DNA of 64,000 nucleotides, taken from assembly GCA_900540995.1 (NCBI GenBank), contig UQHO01000006.1:1-64000 (forward strand), read 5' to 3'. This DNA is from an uncultured Collinsella sp. (GTDB taxonomy: Bacteria; Actinomycetota; Coriobacteriia; Coriobacteriales; Coriobacteriaceae). The notes under the pieces were generated by a model. It did no database searches. It saw only the letters and a program-made list of their open reading frames with translations, and was not told where the DNA came from. Every line of letters begins with the position of its first letter. Position 1 is the first letter of the stretch. A program made the position numbers and the translations under genes. This document shows, piece by piece, positions 43,433 through 52,490 of the stretch.

Positions 43433-44152
43433 ATGAGCAACGCAGCCGAGATGGATGCACAGGAGATTATCAACTACATCGCCACCGCGCCCAAAAAGAC
43501 GCCCGTCAAGCTGTACGTGCGCGAGAAGCCGGGCATGAAGGTTGCCTGGGGCGACGCACATGTCTACGGCGGTCGTCGTGGCAAGACCGTCTTTGGCGAC
43601 TGGGATGAGCTTAAGGCCATCCTGAACGCCAACGCCGATTCCATCGATTACTACGATGTGGAGAACGACTGCCGCAACTCCGCTGTGCCCATGCTCGACC
43701 TTAAGGGCATCAGCGCCCGCATCGAGCCGGGCGCGATCATCCGCGACCGCGTCGAGATCGGCGATCGCGCCATCATCATGATGGGCGCCATCATCAACAT
43801 CGGCTCCGTCATTGGTGAGGGTTCCATGATTGATATGGGCGCCGTGCTGGGCGGCCGCGCCACCGTGGGCAAGAACTGCCACATCGGCGCCGGCACCGTG
43901 CTGGCAGGCGTTGTGGAGCCCGCCAGCGCCACGCCCGTCATCATCGAGGACGATGTCATGATCGGCGCCAACGCCGTGGTTCTGGAGGGCGTGCACGTAG
44001 GCAAGGGCGCTGTCGTTGCCGCCGGCGCCGTGTGCGTCGAGGATGTCCCCGCCGGCGCCGTCGTGGCCGGTGTCCCCGCCCGCGTCATCAAGATGCGCGA
44101 CGAGAAGACCAACAGCAAGACCGGCCTGGAAGAGGGCTTACGTCAGCTGTAG
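43433..44152 (+). CDS. dapH: Tetrahydrodipicolinate N-acetyltransferase
   Basis: 239 residues. The N-terminus (MDAQEIINYIATAPKKTPVK, after a few residues) is typical of the acetyl-CoA-dependent DapH rather than succinylating DapD. A left-handed beta-helix of hexapeptide repeats follows (about 90-220). AAAGGAG precedes the ATG, 40 bp after dapB. It commits the cell to the acetylated DAP route. Confidence 0.95.
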   Translation: MSNAAEMDAQEIINYIATAPKKTPVKLYVREKPGMKVAWGDAHVYGGRRGKTVFGDWDELKAILNANADSIDYYDVENDCRNSAVPMLDLKGISARIEPGAIIRDRVEIGDRAIIMMGAIINIGSVIGEGSMIDMGAVLGGRATVGKNCHIGAGTVLAGVVEPASATPVIIEDDVMIGANAVVLEGVHVGKGAVVAAGAVCVEDVPAGAVVAGVPARVIKMRDEKTNSKTGLEEGLRQL

Positions 44153-44154
44153 AA

Positions 44155-44293
44155 GTTACGCGGTTTTACCAAACCGCGTAACGGCTCGACGCTCCAAACG
44201 CCCCAGAGCGACAATCTGACGTTCAATCGTCGGGCATGACCAGAAGGTCAACGCCCTCCTCTTTCACGTCACCTTGCTCGCTCTGGGGCGTTT
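44155..44293 (+). ncRNA. Structured 3'-flanking element, family B copy 3
   Basis: Just after the dapH stop: hairpin GTTACGCGGTTT/AAACCGCGTAAC (44155-44182), then outer stem AAACGCCCCAGAGCG/CGCTCTGGGGCGTTT (44196-44210 and 44279-44293) enclosing GACG/CGTC, the conserved TTCAATCGTCG...CTCTTTC loop and an apical TGACC/GGTCA hairpin. Outer and apical stems differ in sequence from copy 1 while still pairing. Confidence 0.6.
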
Positions 44294-44336
44294 TCGCTGA
44301 CTTATGCTCAACCAGTAGCGAAATTAAGCCCCAAGT

Positions 44337-44372
44337 AAAAAGGCCGAAGCCCTCATCCGAGGCTTCGGCCTT
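44337..44372 (-). terminator. Intrinsic terminator of the nucleoid-associated protein gene
   Basis: AAGGCCGAAGCC (44340-44351) pairs with GGCTTCGGCCTT (44361-44372); the minus strand ends in TTTTT. Confidence 0.9.
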
Positions 44373-44400
44373 CGCTTTCTCGCTGCAGGCGTAACGCAAC

Positions 44401-45405
44401 TTATCGATTCTCGATGCTGCCGATGTTTTTGAGTTCGATGGAAATGAGGCCGTTGGGCTCGTTGACGAACTCGATGTACTCGGAGTTCGAGCCCATCTCG
44501 GCCGGAAAGCTGATCTCGATGCCCGTATCGGTACGAATCTTGTGGTTGCGCACGGCCGCGCGTTCGACCTGCTTGCGCTCCACGGGCACACGCTCAGGCA
44601 CCTTCTCCTCAGTCAGTGCCGCGCGCACGCTCTCCTTGATAACCGGTTCGTCCTCAAAGACCTCATCGACGATATCCCAGGGCGGCAGCTCCTCGTCATC
44701 CTCGACTTTCTCGGCGACGGCAGCCTTAACCTTGGCGAGCGCCACGGCCGTATTGGCACCGTGCTCCTCGGCGACTTCCTCGACCACACGCGTCACGGTG
44801 TCGATGACCTCCTTGCCTGATACGCCCGTGTCGCACTGCAGCAGGCCATCGGGGATAAGCATACGGTCCTCACCGGCAATCTTGCGCTTCTTGTCCACGT
44901 AACCGATCTCCATGGTGCTCGCACGCACGATGGCATAGCTCGGCACCTTTTGCGAGGGGTTCGGCAGAATGGCGTAGTGGCGCGCGATGTCGTTGCGCAC
45001 CTCCCCCTCCTCGCGGCCCACTTCGTGCATAAAAGCCTGCTTGGAGCCCAGCAGCATCACGGCAAACCAGCGGGCATCCTCATCGTCGTCAAAATCGGCC
45101 ACGAGCACGTCGGTTGACTCGGCTTTCTCGGCTTTGGTGAGCTCGGAGGAGATAAACTCCGCAATCTGCTGCGACAGGTCCACGAACTCGCGCTCGCCAA
45201 AGAAATAGCCCTTGAGCTCGCCGCCAAACGCAGAGTTCTCGGCAAACGTGGCGCGTTTATTGTCGGCCGAGGTACGTGCGCGGCGCAGATGCGTGGTCAC
45301 GAAGTTGCGCACGGTACGGCTCTCGATATCGAGCTCGCGCTGGCTCATAACGTTGACGGCAGAGTCAAAGTCCAGGATATGCAGAATCGCGTGATTGATT
45401 TTCAT
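44401..45405 (-). CDS. Nucleoid-associated protein (NdpA/YejK family)
   Basis: 334 residues beginning KINHAILHILDFDS, typical of the 37-kDa nucleoid-associated family, with the central HYAILPNPSQKVPSYAIVRA-type segment and a charged C-terminal half. It likely binds DNA in the cytoplasm. The start is set at 45405; an ATG three codons upstream has no better ribosome-binding site. Confidence 0.82.
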   Translation of the reverse strand: MKINHAILHILDFDSAVNVMSQRELDIESRTVRNFVTTHLRRARTSADNKRATFAENSAFGGELKGYFFGEREFVDLSQQIAEFISSELTKAEKAESTDVLVADFDDDEDARWFAVMLLGSKQAFMHEVGREEGEVRNDIARHYAILPNPSQKVPSYAIVRASTMEIGYVDKKRKIAGEDRMLIPDGLLQCDTGVSGKEVIDTVTRVVEEVAEEHGANTAVALAKVKAAVAEKVEDDEELPPWDIVDEVFEDEPVIKESVRAALTEEKVPERVPVERKQVERAAVRNHKIRTDTGIEISFPAEMGSNSEYIEFVNEPNGLISIELKNIGSIENR

Positions 45406-45480
45406 ATACGGCATTCCGTTCTAGATCGATTTCGGCACGAACCAGTATAGCGGTCGAGCCCGCCCCAGGCGCATCGAAGC

Positions 45481-45512
45481 TTGGTGCATCGGGGACAGGT
45501 TGCTTTGCACCA
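45481..45512. repeat. GGGGACAGGTT palindrome, copy 1
   Basis: TTGGTGCA (45481-45488) and TGCACCAA (45505-45512) enclose TCGGGGACAGGTTGCTT. A near-identical copy in the same orientation lies at 46695-46725, on the other side of the gene between them. Confidence 0.75.
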
Positions 45513-45516
45513 ATGG

Positions 45517-46677
45517 TTAGCGCAGGAGCTCGGACTGCCAAGCCTCGAGCTGTTCTGCCAAACTCTTGCCGGCAGCGGGCATGTCGATCTGGGATCGTTT
45601 GGGCAGCAGTGCGCATTTAAGGATTGCCACGATGGTCTGCGAGACAAAGCGTCGCGTATCCTCGTCAAAGCCTTGCGCAGCCTGGAGCATCACGGGCAGG
45701 CTCTCGCGCAGATTCCCGGCGATATCCGCAAACCGCTCAGCACCCGTAGCCTCAAACACGGAGAACAACGCATCTACAAAACGCTCGCGCTCGCTAGGCG
45801 ACACTGCAAGCAGCATCTCGCGAATGGAGCCATCAACGTATCGAGCACCGGCGGACAGGCGCTCACAGTACACGAAGTCGCGACCATCAACCACCCAGCT
45901 AAAGGGATTGTGCTGCAGCAGGCTGAACTCGGTGCTCTCAACGATGGCATAGTCCTCCTGTGTCTCGAACATCATGCCAAAGATCGACGACCGAGGTAGC
46001 GTCTTATCGATGCGGCCGGAAAGATCGGCAAAGGCGTTGCCGTTCAGAAACTCCTCGACGAAGCCAGGACCATCATGGGAATACACCCGTTCGATTCGCT
46101 CACGGGCGACATCGGAGCACATCGCCGCACCGTACACCGCAAGGTTTCCACCCTTGGAATGACCTCCGCACAAAAGCGGCCCGTCAATCGCATCCGCCGC
46201 CTCGTCCACATAGCGCGCCGCGGATTCCTGGGCCGGCACAGGACACCGGAACGCCATGTTAAAGTCCTCTTTCCAGCCCACAATCGTACTGTCGGTCCCC
46301 CGGAAGGAAAGATAGCTAAACCCCGCCGGAAACCGGAACGCCATGGCTGCAAACTGCTCTGTCGCCACCACATCGCTCACGGCACGATAGCCGCAAACGT
46401 GCACGCCACGGTAGCGAGGGCTTGCTGCCACGGCCTCCAACAAGGCCCTGCTCCCCTCTGGATCCCACAAGTCGTCAATCATGTCCCGGTAGCACTCGGC
46501 ACGCAGCAGTTCGCGTACGTCTAGGCCCTGCCAGTTCGTCAGCTCCGCCATATCACCCGGCAAACGTAAATAGGACAACCACGCAAAGACCAGGCTATCC
46601 ACCGCGCAGAACGACCGCTCCTCAAACGGATCAAACACCGTCTGGGCATATGTCAAAAAATTAGGCGAATCCGACAT
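45517..46677 (-). CDS. Lipase-like alpha/beta hydrolase (Mbeg1/DUF2974-like)
   Basis: 386 residues. The nucleophile elbow GGHSKGGNLAVYG (Ser174) and FSYLSFRGTDSTIVGWKEDF are typical of the Mbeg1-like lipase-related family. No signal peptide. Substrate unknown. The gene is flanked on both sides by GGGGACAGGTT palindromes in the same orientation. Confidence 0.82.
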   Translation of the reverse strand: MSDSPNFLTYAQTVFDPFEERSFCAVDSLVFAWLSYLRLPGDMAELTNWQGLDVRELLRAECYRDMIDDLWDPEGSRALLEAVAASPRYRGVHVCGYRAVSDVVATEQFAAMAFRFPAGFSYLSFRGTDSTIVGWKEDFNMAFRCPVPAQESAARYVDEAADAIDGPLLCGGHSKGGNLAVYGAAMCSDVARERIERVYSHDGPGFVEEFLNGNAFADLSGRIDKTLPRSSIFGMMFETQEDYAIVESTEFSLLQHNPFSWVVDGRDFVYCERLSAGARYVDGSIREMLLAVSPSERERFVDALFSVFEATGAERFADIAGNLRESLPVMLQAAQGFDEDTRRFVSQTIVAILKCALLPKRSQIDMPAAGKSLAEQLEAWQSELLR

Positions 46678-46694
46678 GGCCCTCCCATCAACTA

Positions 46695-46725
46695 TGGTGC
46701 ATTGGGGTCAGGTTACTTTGCACCA
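46695..46725. repeat. GGGGTCAGGTT palindrome, copy 2
   Basis: TGGTGCA (46695-46701) and TGCACCA (46719-46725) enclose TTGGGGTCAGGTTACTT. Matches 45481-45512 at nearly every position. Confidence 0.75.
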
Positions 46726-46760
46726 AAAAGGCGCCCGGGCCGTGTGGACCCGGACGCCTT
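46726..46760 (-). terminator. Intrinsic terminator of ldh
   Basis: AAGGCGCCCGGG (46728-46739) pairs with CCCGGACGCCTT (46749-46760) with one mismatch; the minus strand ends in TTTTT. It directly abuts the palindrome at 46695-46725. Confidence 0.87.
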
Positions 46761-46791
46761 CATTGTAGCTTTTCGCTCTAGCGAGCTTGAT

Positions 46792-47742
46792 TTAGCAGGA
46801 GAAGTCGACGCTGTCGATGATGTCCTTGAGGGCCTTGGCGGAGGCGGTGAGCTCATGCTGCTCGTCATCGTTCAGCGGCACGGGGACGCGACAGACGACG
46901 CCGTCGCGGCCAACGACCGTCGGCATGGAGATGGCAAGATCGGACAGGCCATACTCGCCCACCATGAGCGAGGAAACAGGCAGAACGGTCTGCTCATCGC
47001 GCATGACGGCGGTGCAGATGCGCTTGACGGCCATGGCGACGCCATAGTAGGTGGCGTGCTTCTTCTCGATGATGGTGTAGGCGGAGTTCTTGACGTCCTC
47101 GGCGATGCGCTTCTCGGCAGCCTCATGCTCCAGGTGGCCGTGAAGCTCGCAGAAGGTGTTCAGCGGAACGCCAGCAACCTGAGCGCTGGACCAAGCGACA
47201 AACTCGGAGTCGCCGTGCTCACCCATGACATAGGCCTGGACATCACGCGGGTCAACCTCGACGTGGGCACCAAGCATCTGCTGCAGACGGCCAGTGTCGA
47301 GCACGGTGCCGGAGCCGATAACATGGCCCTCGGGCAGGCCGGACATCTTGATGGCAGCATAGGTCAGAACATCAACCGGGTTGGAGACGATTAGCAGAAT
47401 GCCGTCGAAGCCGGACTTCTTAATCTCGGGGATAATGGACTTAAAGATGCTGACGTTCTTGTTGACCAGGTCCAGGCGGGTCTCACCGGGCTTCTGGGCA
47501 GCGCCAGCGGTGACGACGATCATGGCGGCGTCGGCGACATCGGAATAATCGCCGGCGTAGATCTTCATCGGCTCGGCAAACGTCATGCCGTGCGCGATAT
47601 CCAGGGCCTCACCCTCGGCGCGGTTCTTGTCCACGTCGATGAGGACCATCTCGGAGAACAGACCGCTCTGCATCAGCGCGAACGCCGAAGACGAACCGAC
47701 GAAACCGCAGCCGACAATAGCGACCTTCTTCTCGTTAACCAT
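46792..47742 (-). CDS. ldh: L-lactate dehydrogenase
   Basis: Reduces pyruvate to L-lactate with NADH. 316 residues: VAIVGCGFVGSSSAFAL (about 7-23), VTAGAAQKPGETRLDLV, SNPVDVLTYA and the catalytic-site GEHGDSEFVAWSS. The ATG at 47742 (VNEKKVAIVG) has GGGAG 6 nt upstream; the longer frame has no homology. Malate dehydrogenase is unlikely given the GEHGDSE and AQKPGETR substrate loop. Confidence 0.93.
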   Translation of the reverse strand: MVNEKKVAIVGCGFVGSSSAFALMQSGLFSEMVLIDVDKNRAEGEALDIAHGMTFAEPMKIYAGDYSDVADAAMIVVTAGAAQKPGETRLDLVNKNVSIFKSIIPEIKKSGFDGILLIVSNPVDVLTYAAIKMSGLPEGHVIGSGTVLDTGRLQQMLGAHVEVDPRDVQAYVMGEHGDSEFVAWSSAQVAGVPLNTFCELHGHLEHEAAEKRIAEDVKNSAYTIIEKKHATYYGVAMAVKRICTAVMRDEQTVLPVSSLMVGEYGLSDLAISMPTVVGRDGVVCRVPVPLNDDEQHELTASAKALKDIIDSVDFSC

Positions 47743-47767
47743 TAGAAACTCCCATCTCTCTCCACAA

Positions 47768-47800
47768 ACAAGCCACCCGGGAACGACCCGAGCGGCTTGT
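47768..47800 (-). terminator. Hairpin after the aminotransferase gene
   Basis: ACAAGCC (47768-47774) pairs with GGCTTGT (47794-47800), with an inner CCCGG/CCGAG-type stem; TTTG follows on the minus strand. Confidence 0.7.
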
Positions 47801-47943
47801 CGTAATCCCAATACATCCAATCGGGACTTTGATTATGCTCCTATTCGCAGCCAAAAATCGACCGTTTACCGAAATTGTTTGCAGGATTCGTAAAATAACT
47901 GCACGAAATCGGTTTCGAGCTATTGACGAGTCGAAACAGGTTT

Positions 47944-49107
47944 CTAATACAGACCCGCCTCGCGGATGGCCTCGACAGCCAAAGCAATCTGATCGGGCGG
48001 CAGGACCAGCGCCATGCGCACGTGCCCCTCGCCCGAAGGACCAAAGCTCGCGCCCGGCGTCACCACAACGCCGGCCTTCTCCATGAGCTCCTCGCAAAAC
48101 GCCATGGAATCGGTGCGACCACCGGGAAGCTTGGCCCACACAAACATAGAGCCATGCGCGTTGGGACGCTCCCAGCCCAGGCCCTCAAGACCGTCGCACA
48201 GGGCATCGCGGCGCTCCTGGTACTTCAGACGCTGCGCCTCGACCTCATCGCGCGGACCGTTCAGGCAGGCGATAGCAGCCTTCTGGATCGGGAAGAACAT
48301 ACCAAAGTCGATCTGGCCGCGCAGCTTGGCAAAGGCCGAGACCACATCCTCGCGACCGACCAAAAAGCCGATACGCGCACCGGTGACGTTAAACGACTTG
48401 GAGAGCGAGAAGAACTCAACGCCCACCTCGAGCGCGCCGGGATACTGCAAGAAGCTGCCGCCCGGCTCGCCGTCGAACACGATGTCGGAGTATGCGTTGT
48501 CGTGAACGATGAGCAGGTCGTGCTCGCGGGCGAAAGCGATGATCTCCTCGTAGACCTCGGGCGTGCCCACCGAGCCCACCGGGTTGGCGGGCAGCGACAC
48601 AATCATGTACTTGGCACGATCGGCCACCTCGGGATCGATACCCGCCACATAGGGCAGGTAATTGTGCTCCGCCACCAGCGGATAGTACTCGAGCTTGGCA
48701 TCGGCGATCTTGGCACCTGCCTCAAAGACCGGGTAGCACGGATCGGGAACCAGAATGGTGTCACCCGGATCGAGCAGGGCAAGGCCCAAATGGCCAACGC
48801 CCTCCTGCGTGCCGTTGCACGACTGCACCATAGACGGCGTAATGCCCGAAACGCCAAAGCGACGCTCGTAGTAATCGCACACGGCTTGCTTGAGTTCGGG
48901 CAGGTCGCGCAGGGCATACTTCCACATCTCGGGGTCCTGGGCCGCTTGCGTGAGCGCCTCGACCACGTGGTCGTACGGCTTAAAGTCGGGCGTGCCCACG
49001 CTCATGTTGTAAATGGTCTTGCCCTGAGCCTTCAGCGCAAGCAGTTTGTTGTTGAGCGAGGCGAAGACCTCCGCGCCAAAGCGGTCGAGACGCTGCGATG
49101 CCTGCAT
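47944..49107 (-). CDS. Class I aminotransferase (LL-DAP aminotransferase-like)
   Basis: 387 residues, fold-type I: YNMSVGTPDFKPY, SCNGTQEGVGHLGLALL, VSLPANPVGSVGTP, VHDNAYSDIVFDG and SLSKSFNVTGARIGF with the PLP lysine. It looks like the group containing LL-diaminopimelate and N-acetyl-DAP aminotransferases, which would fill the step after DapH, but other amino acids are possible. The ATG at 49107 follows AAAGGTGG. Confidence 0.85.
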   Translation of the reverse strand: MQASQRLDRFGAEVFASLNNKLLALKAQGKTIYNMSVGTPDFKPYDHVVEALTQAAQDPEMWKYALRDLPELKQAVCDYYERRFGVSGITPSMVQSCNGTQEGVGHLGLALLDPGDTILVPDPCYPVFEAGAKIADAKLEYYPLVAEHNYLPYVAGIDPEVADRAKYMIVSLPANPVGSVGTPEVYEEIIAFAREHDLLIVHDNAYSDIVFDGEPGGSFLQYPGALEVGVEFFSLSKSFNVTGARIGFLVGREDVVSAFAKLRGQIDFGMFFPIQKAAIACLNGPRDEVEAQRLKYQERRDALCDGLEGLGWERPNAHGSMFVWAKLPGGRTDSMAFCEELMEKAGVVVTPGASFGPSGEGHVRMALVLPPDQIALAVEAIREAGLY

Positions 49108-49126
49108 GGTGCCACCTTTCGATATG

Positions 49127-49157
49127 AAAAACGCGGCGCTCCGACAAGAGCGCCGCG
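49127..49157 (-). terminator. Intrinsic terminator of nadE
   Basis: CGCGGCGCTC (49132-49141) pairs with GAGCGCCGCG (49148-49157); the minus strand then reads TTTTT. Confidence 0.9.
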
Positions 49158-49224
49158 CGATACGGGCCATCAGATTGCAAAAGTGTAACGCTTGCACCCG
49201 CTGTTTTGTTTCAATTTGGCAACC

Positions 49225-51204
49225 TTAGTCCATCGGATTGAGCGCGTCAATCTGGGCGAGCCACAGGCGCGAGCTGGCGTCACTCGGCATGCGCCAATCG
49301 CCGCGCGGGCTGAGCGTGACCGAACCCACCTTGGGGCCATCGGGCAGGCAGCTGCGCTTAAACTGCTGGGCAAAGAAGCGACGGTAGAACGTACGCAGCC
49401 ACGTGTGAACGGTCTTGACGTCGTAGGCGCCCTCGAAGCTCTTGAGCGCCATGCGGTAGATCTTGCCCGGCTCAAAGCCAAAACGCAGCAGGTAGTAGAG
49501 GAAGTAGTCGTGCAGCTCGTACGGGCCCACCAAATCCTCAGTCTTCTGCGCAATCTCGCCGTCGCCCGTGGGCGGCAGAAGCTCGGGGGACACCGGCGTA
49601 TCGAGGATATCGAGCAAGACCTCGGCAATACGCCCGCCAAAAACATCAGCGGCATAGCGCACCAGATGGCGCACAAGCGTCTTGGGCACGCTCGCGTTGA
49701 CGGCGTACATGCTCATGTGGTCGCCGTTGTAGGTAGCCCAGCCGAGCGCCAGCTCCGACAGGTCGCCCGTGCCGATGACAAAACCGCCGGCCTGATTGGC
49801 CAGATCCATCAGAATCTGCGTACGCTCGCGGGCCTGGCTGTTCTCGTAGGTCACGTCCTGCACGGCCGGATCGTGCTCAATGTCCTTGAAGTGCTGCTCC
49901 ACGGCCGCGTGGATCGAAACCTCGCGGAAGCTCACGCCAAGGTCGCGAGCGAGCGACTCGGCATTCGACTTGGTGCGATGCGTCGTGCCAAAGCCGGGCA
50001 TGGACACGGCCGTGATACCGGTGCGCGGCAGCCCCAGTGCATCGAAGGCGCGCACGGTCACAAGCAGTGCCAGCGTGGAGTCCAGGCCGCCCGAAAGACC
50101 GATGACTGCAGCCTTGGTGCCCGTATGGGCCAGGCGGGTCTTGAGGCCGGCGGTCTGCAGGTCGAGGATGGTCTCGCAACGCTCGGCAAGGTCGCCATGG
50201 TCGGCCGGCACAAAGGGCGCGCGGGAGAAGACACGGTCGATGCCGAGTGCATCGCGCAGGACAGGTTCGTCTGTCAGCACGCCCTCAAAAGAGAACTCAA
50301 CGGTCGTGGCCTCCGGCGCATCGTCCGCGCGCGTCCACGTCGTCGAGCGACGGCGCTCGGCAACCAGGCGGTCAAGGTCAACGTCGGCGATGGCCATATC
50401 ACAGGTAAGCAGTTTGGTCGCGGTGAGCTTGGAGCCGTTTTCGTAGACAAGGTTCTCGCCCGCAAAGACCATGTCGGTCGTGGACTCGCCCTCACTCGCA
50501 TCCGCGTAGGCATAGGCACAGTACAGGCGCGCGCTTTGGTTAGAGATAAGGCTGCGGCGGTAATCTGCCTTACCGATGATTTCGTCAGAGGCCGACGAGT
50601 TGAGAATCACCGTCGCACCGGCAAGCGCCATCTCGGTCGAAGGGGGCGCCGGCACCCACAGGTCCTCACAGACCTCAACGCCCAGCACCAGGTCCTCGGC
50701 GCCCTCATCACAGCAACGGTAGACAAGCCCCGAACCCAGCGGGACCGGACCCTGACCGGCAAATTCAACCCACACGGGATCCGCAGGCGCCGGAGCAAAC
50801 CAACGGCGCTCATAGAACTCGCCATAGTTGGGCAAATACTTCTTGGCCGTGAGGCCCAAAAGCTCGCCCGCACAGCACACGGCCGCGCAGTTGTAGATGT
50901 TTTCGGCCACCGCAACGGGAAGGCCGACGGTAAAGACAATCGGCAGCTCGCGGGTTTCATCGAGGATATGCACCAGAGCAGCCTCGCAGGCATGCAGCAA
51001 TGTGCGGTTATGGAACAGGTCGGCCGCGGTATAGCCGGTTAGGTTAAGCTCGGGCAACACCAGCGCGCGAACGCCACGCCCGGCAGCATCGCGAACAGCC
51101 GCCAGCGCAACCTCGGCATTGCCCTCGACATCGGCCACGCGAATCTGCGGCGACGCCGCCGCCACACGCAAAAAGCCATCAGACTGAGAAAGGTGAAGAT
51201 TCAT
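49225..51204 (-). CDS. nadE: Glutamine-dependent NAD+ synthetase
   Basis: 659 residues. An N-terminal nitrilase-type glutaminase domain with Glu52 (LPELNLTG), Lys121/122 (AKKYLPNYGEFYE) and Cys179 (GVEVCEDLW) makes ammonia from glutamine; a C-terminal synthetase domain with P-loop GLSGGLDST and GTGDLSELALGW amidates nicotinic acid adenine dinucleotide. It is the long actinobacterial form. Confidence 0.95.
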   Translation of the reverse strand: MNLHLSQSDGFLRVAAASPQIRVADVEGNAEVALAAVRDAAGRGVRALVLPELNLTGYTAADLFHNRTLLHACEAALVHILDETRELPIVFTVGLPVAVAENIYNCAAVCCAGELLGLTAKKYLPNYGEFYERRWFAPAPADPVWVEFAGQGPVPLGSGLVYRCCDEGAEDLVLGVEVCEDLWVPAPPSTEMALAGATVILNSSASDEIIGKADYRRSLISNQSARLYCAYAYADASEGESTTDMVFAGENLVYENGSKLTATKLLTCDMAIADVDLDRLVAERRRSTTWTRADDAPEATTVEFSFEGVLTDEPVLRDALGIDRVFSRAPFVPADHGDLAERCETILDLQTAGLKTRLAHTGTKAAVIGLSGGLDSTLALLVTVRAFDALGLPRTGITAVSMPGFGTTHRTKSNAESLARDLGVSFREVSIHAAVEQHFKDIEHDPAVQDVTYENSQARERTQILMDLANQAGGFVIGTGDLSELALGWATYNGDHMSMYAVNASVPKTLVRHLVRYAADVFGGRIAEVLLDILDTPVSPELLPPTGDGEIAQKTEDLVGPYELHDYFLYYLLRFGFEPGKIYRMALKSFEGAYDVKTVHTWLRTFYRRFFAQQFKRSCLPDGPKVGSVTLSPRGDWRMPSDASSRLWLAQIDALNPMD

Positions 51205-51407
51205 AAGAATGCTCCCGTGCGTAGACGCTATTCAACACAATTAGCAAGCCCTATTGTAGTTCAACCGCCGGGTGTAACCGCATCCCACCAACTTGGTGAG
51301 CAATTGATGAGTTGATGGTATCTGTTAAATGTCACGTACGATTCACATCTGGTGGGTACCCTGATGGCTACACGAAACGAAGCAGATTTACACCGGGAGG
51401 ACCCCGT

Positions 51408-52352
51408 ATGACAACCAAGTACACCGACGCGCCGCGCACGCGCGTCATGACGCCGGCATCGCTCAACAACGGCGTGCACGAGAACCATTCCATCGGACAG
51501 ACCATGGCCATCGCGCCCAAAAAGGGCCTGTTCGACGACATTTCCATTCCCCAGATCATCGCCGGCGCCGCGGCTGCCGCCACGAGCGTCGCGCTTGCCT
51601 CCAAGATTGGTATCGCTGGTTCAGTAATTGGTGCCGCCGTGAGCTCGGTTATCACCGTTGTGTCCTCGCAGGTCTACCGCCACTTTATCTCTGCCAGCGC
51701 CGAAGCCCTCAAAGGTACGCACGCCGCCGTCGACTACCCCGCCGGCGCCTATGAGCCCGTTGAGCTTAATGCCGAGGAGCACCTGGGCGGCGCCGCGACT
51801 ACGCAGGAGATGCGCCAGGTTGCGGGGCGCGCGACCACGGCTCGCGTCGCCCCCGACAGCCTGCGCGCCAAGGCCGCGGCAGAGCGCAGCCAGACGCAAA
51901 AGAAGGTCATCGTCTTCTCGATCGCCATCGCCATCGTCGCGGTCATCGCCTGCGCCGGCGCCATCCTTATCACTACGGCCGGTGAGGGCCTGGGCGAGCG
52001 TCCCGAGCCAATCCTTTCGTCGCACACGACCGAGCACGACGCGGATAGCTCCGGTCAATCGCAAAGCCAACAGGACGACTCGCAGGGCAACTCCGCATCC
52101 ACCGACTCGTCATCGAACACCCCTGATCAATCGCAGGGCGCCGATTCCTCTGCGAACAACAGCGGCACGCAATCCGGCACGACCGACTCAAGCCAAACGA
52201 CTGATGGTTCTCAACCGAGCACGGGCGACCAGACGAACGGCAATACATCGAGTACGGGATCTACCGACAACAGCAACACCAACAGTTCGAGCGGAACCGC
52301 GTCCGGCACGGCATCTGACAGCTCGAGCCAAGGCACGACATCGGGCAACTAA
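51408..52352 (+). CDS. Membrane protein with Ser/Thr/Asn/Gln-rich tail
   Basis: 314 residues. An N-terminal cytoplasmic tail, a glycine/alanine-rich membrane region (IIAGAAAAATSVALASKIGI, about 48-85), a polar middle, a second membrane helix (VIVFSIAIAIVAVIACAGAI, about 166-187), and a 110-residue low-complexity tail made of Ser, Thr, Gln, Asn and Gly with no LPXTG signal. GGGAGG precedes the ATG at 51408. Not recognised; the tail would lie outside the cell. Confidence 0.75.
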   Translation: MTTKYTDAPRTRVMTPASLNNGVHENHSIGQTMAIAPKKGLFDDISIPQIIAGAAAAATSVALASKIGIAGSVIGAAVSSVITVVSSQVYRHFISASAEALKGTHAAVDYPAGAYEPVELNAEEHLGGAATTQEMRQVAGRATTARVAPDSLRAKAAAERSQTQKKVIVFSIAIAIVAVIACAGAILITTAGEGLGERPEPILSSHTTEHDADSSGQSQSQQDDSQGNSASTDSSSNTPDQSQGADSSANNSGTQSGTTDSSQTTDGSQPSTGDQTNGNTSSTGSTDNSNTNSSSGTASGTASDSSSQGTTSGN

Positions 52353-52386
52353 GCACGTTTGCCTCTCATAGAGAACCGACCTGTAT

Positions 52387-52421
52387 AACGGGCGCGAACC
52401 GGCAACGGTCGCGCCCGTTTG
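52387..52421 (+). terminator. Intrinsic terminator
   Basis: AACGGGCGCGA (52387-52397) pairs with TCGCGCCCGTT (52409-52419), followed by TG. It closes the gene at 51408-52352. Confidence 0.8.
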
Positions 52422-52490
52422 CCTTGGGCGCCGAGGTGGCACGCCCTGTGCGATGGTAAGATGCTTTGGTGTGTAAAGAGGAGATTTGCC

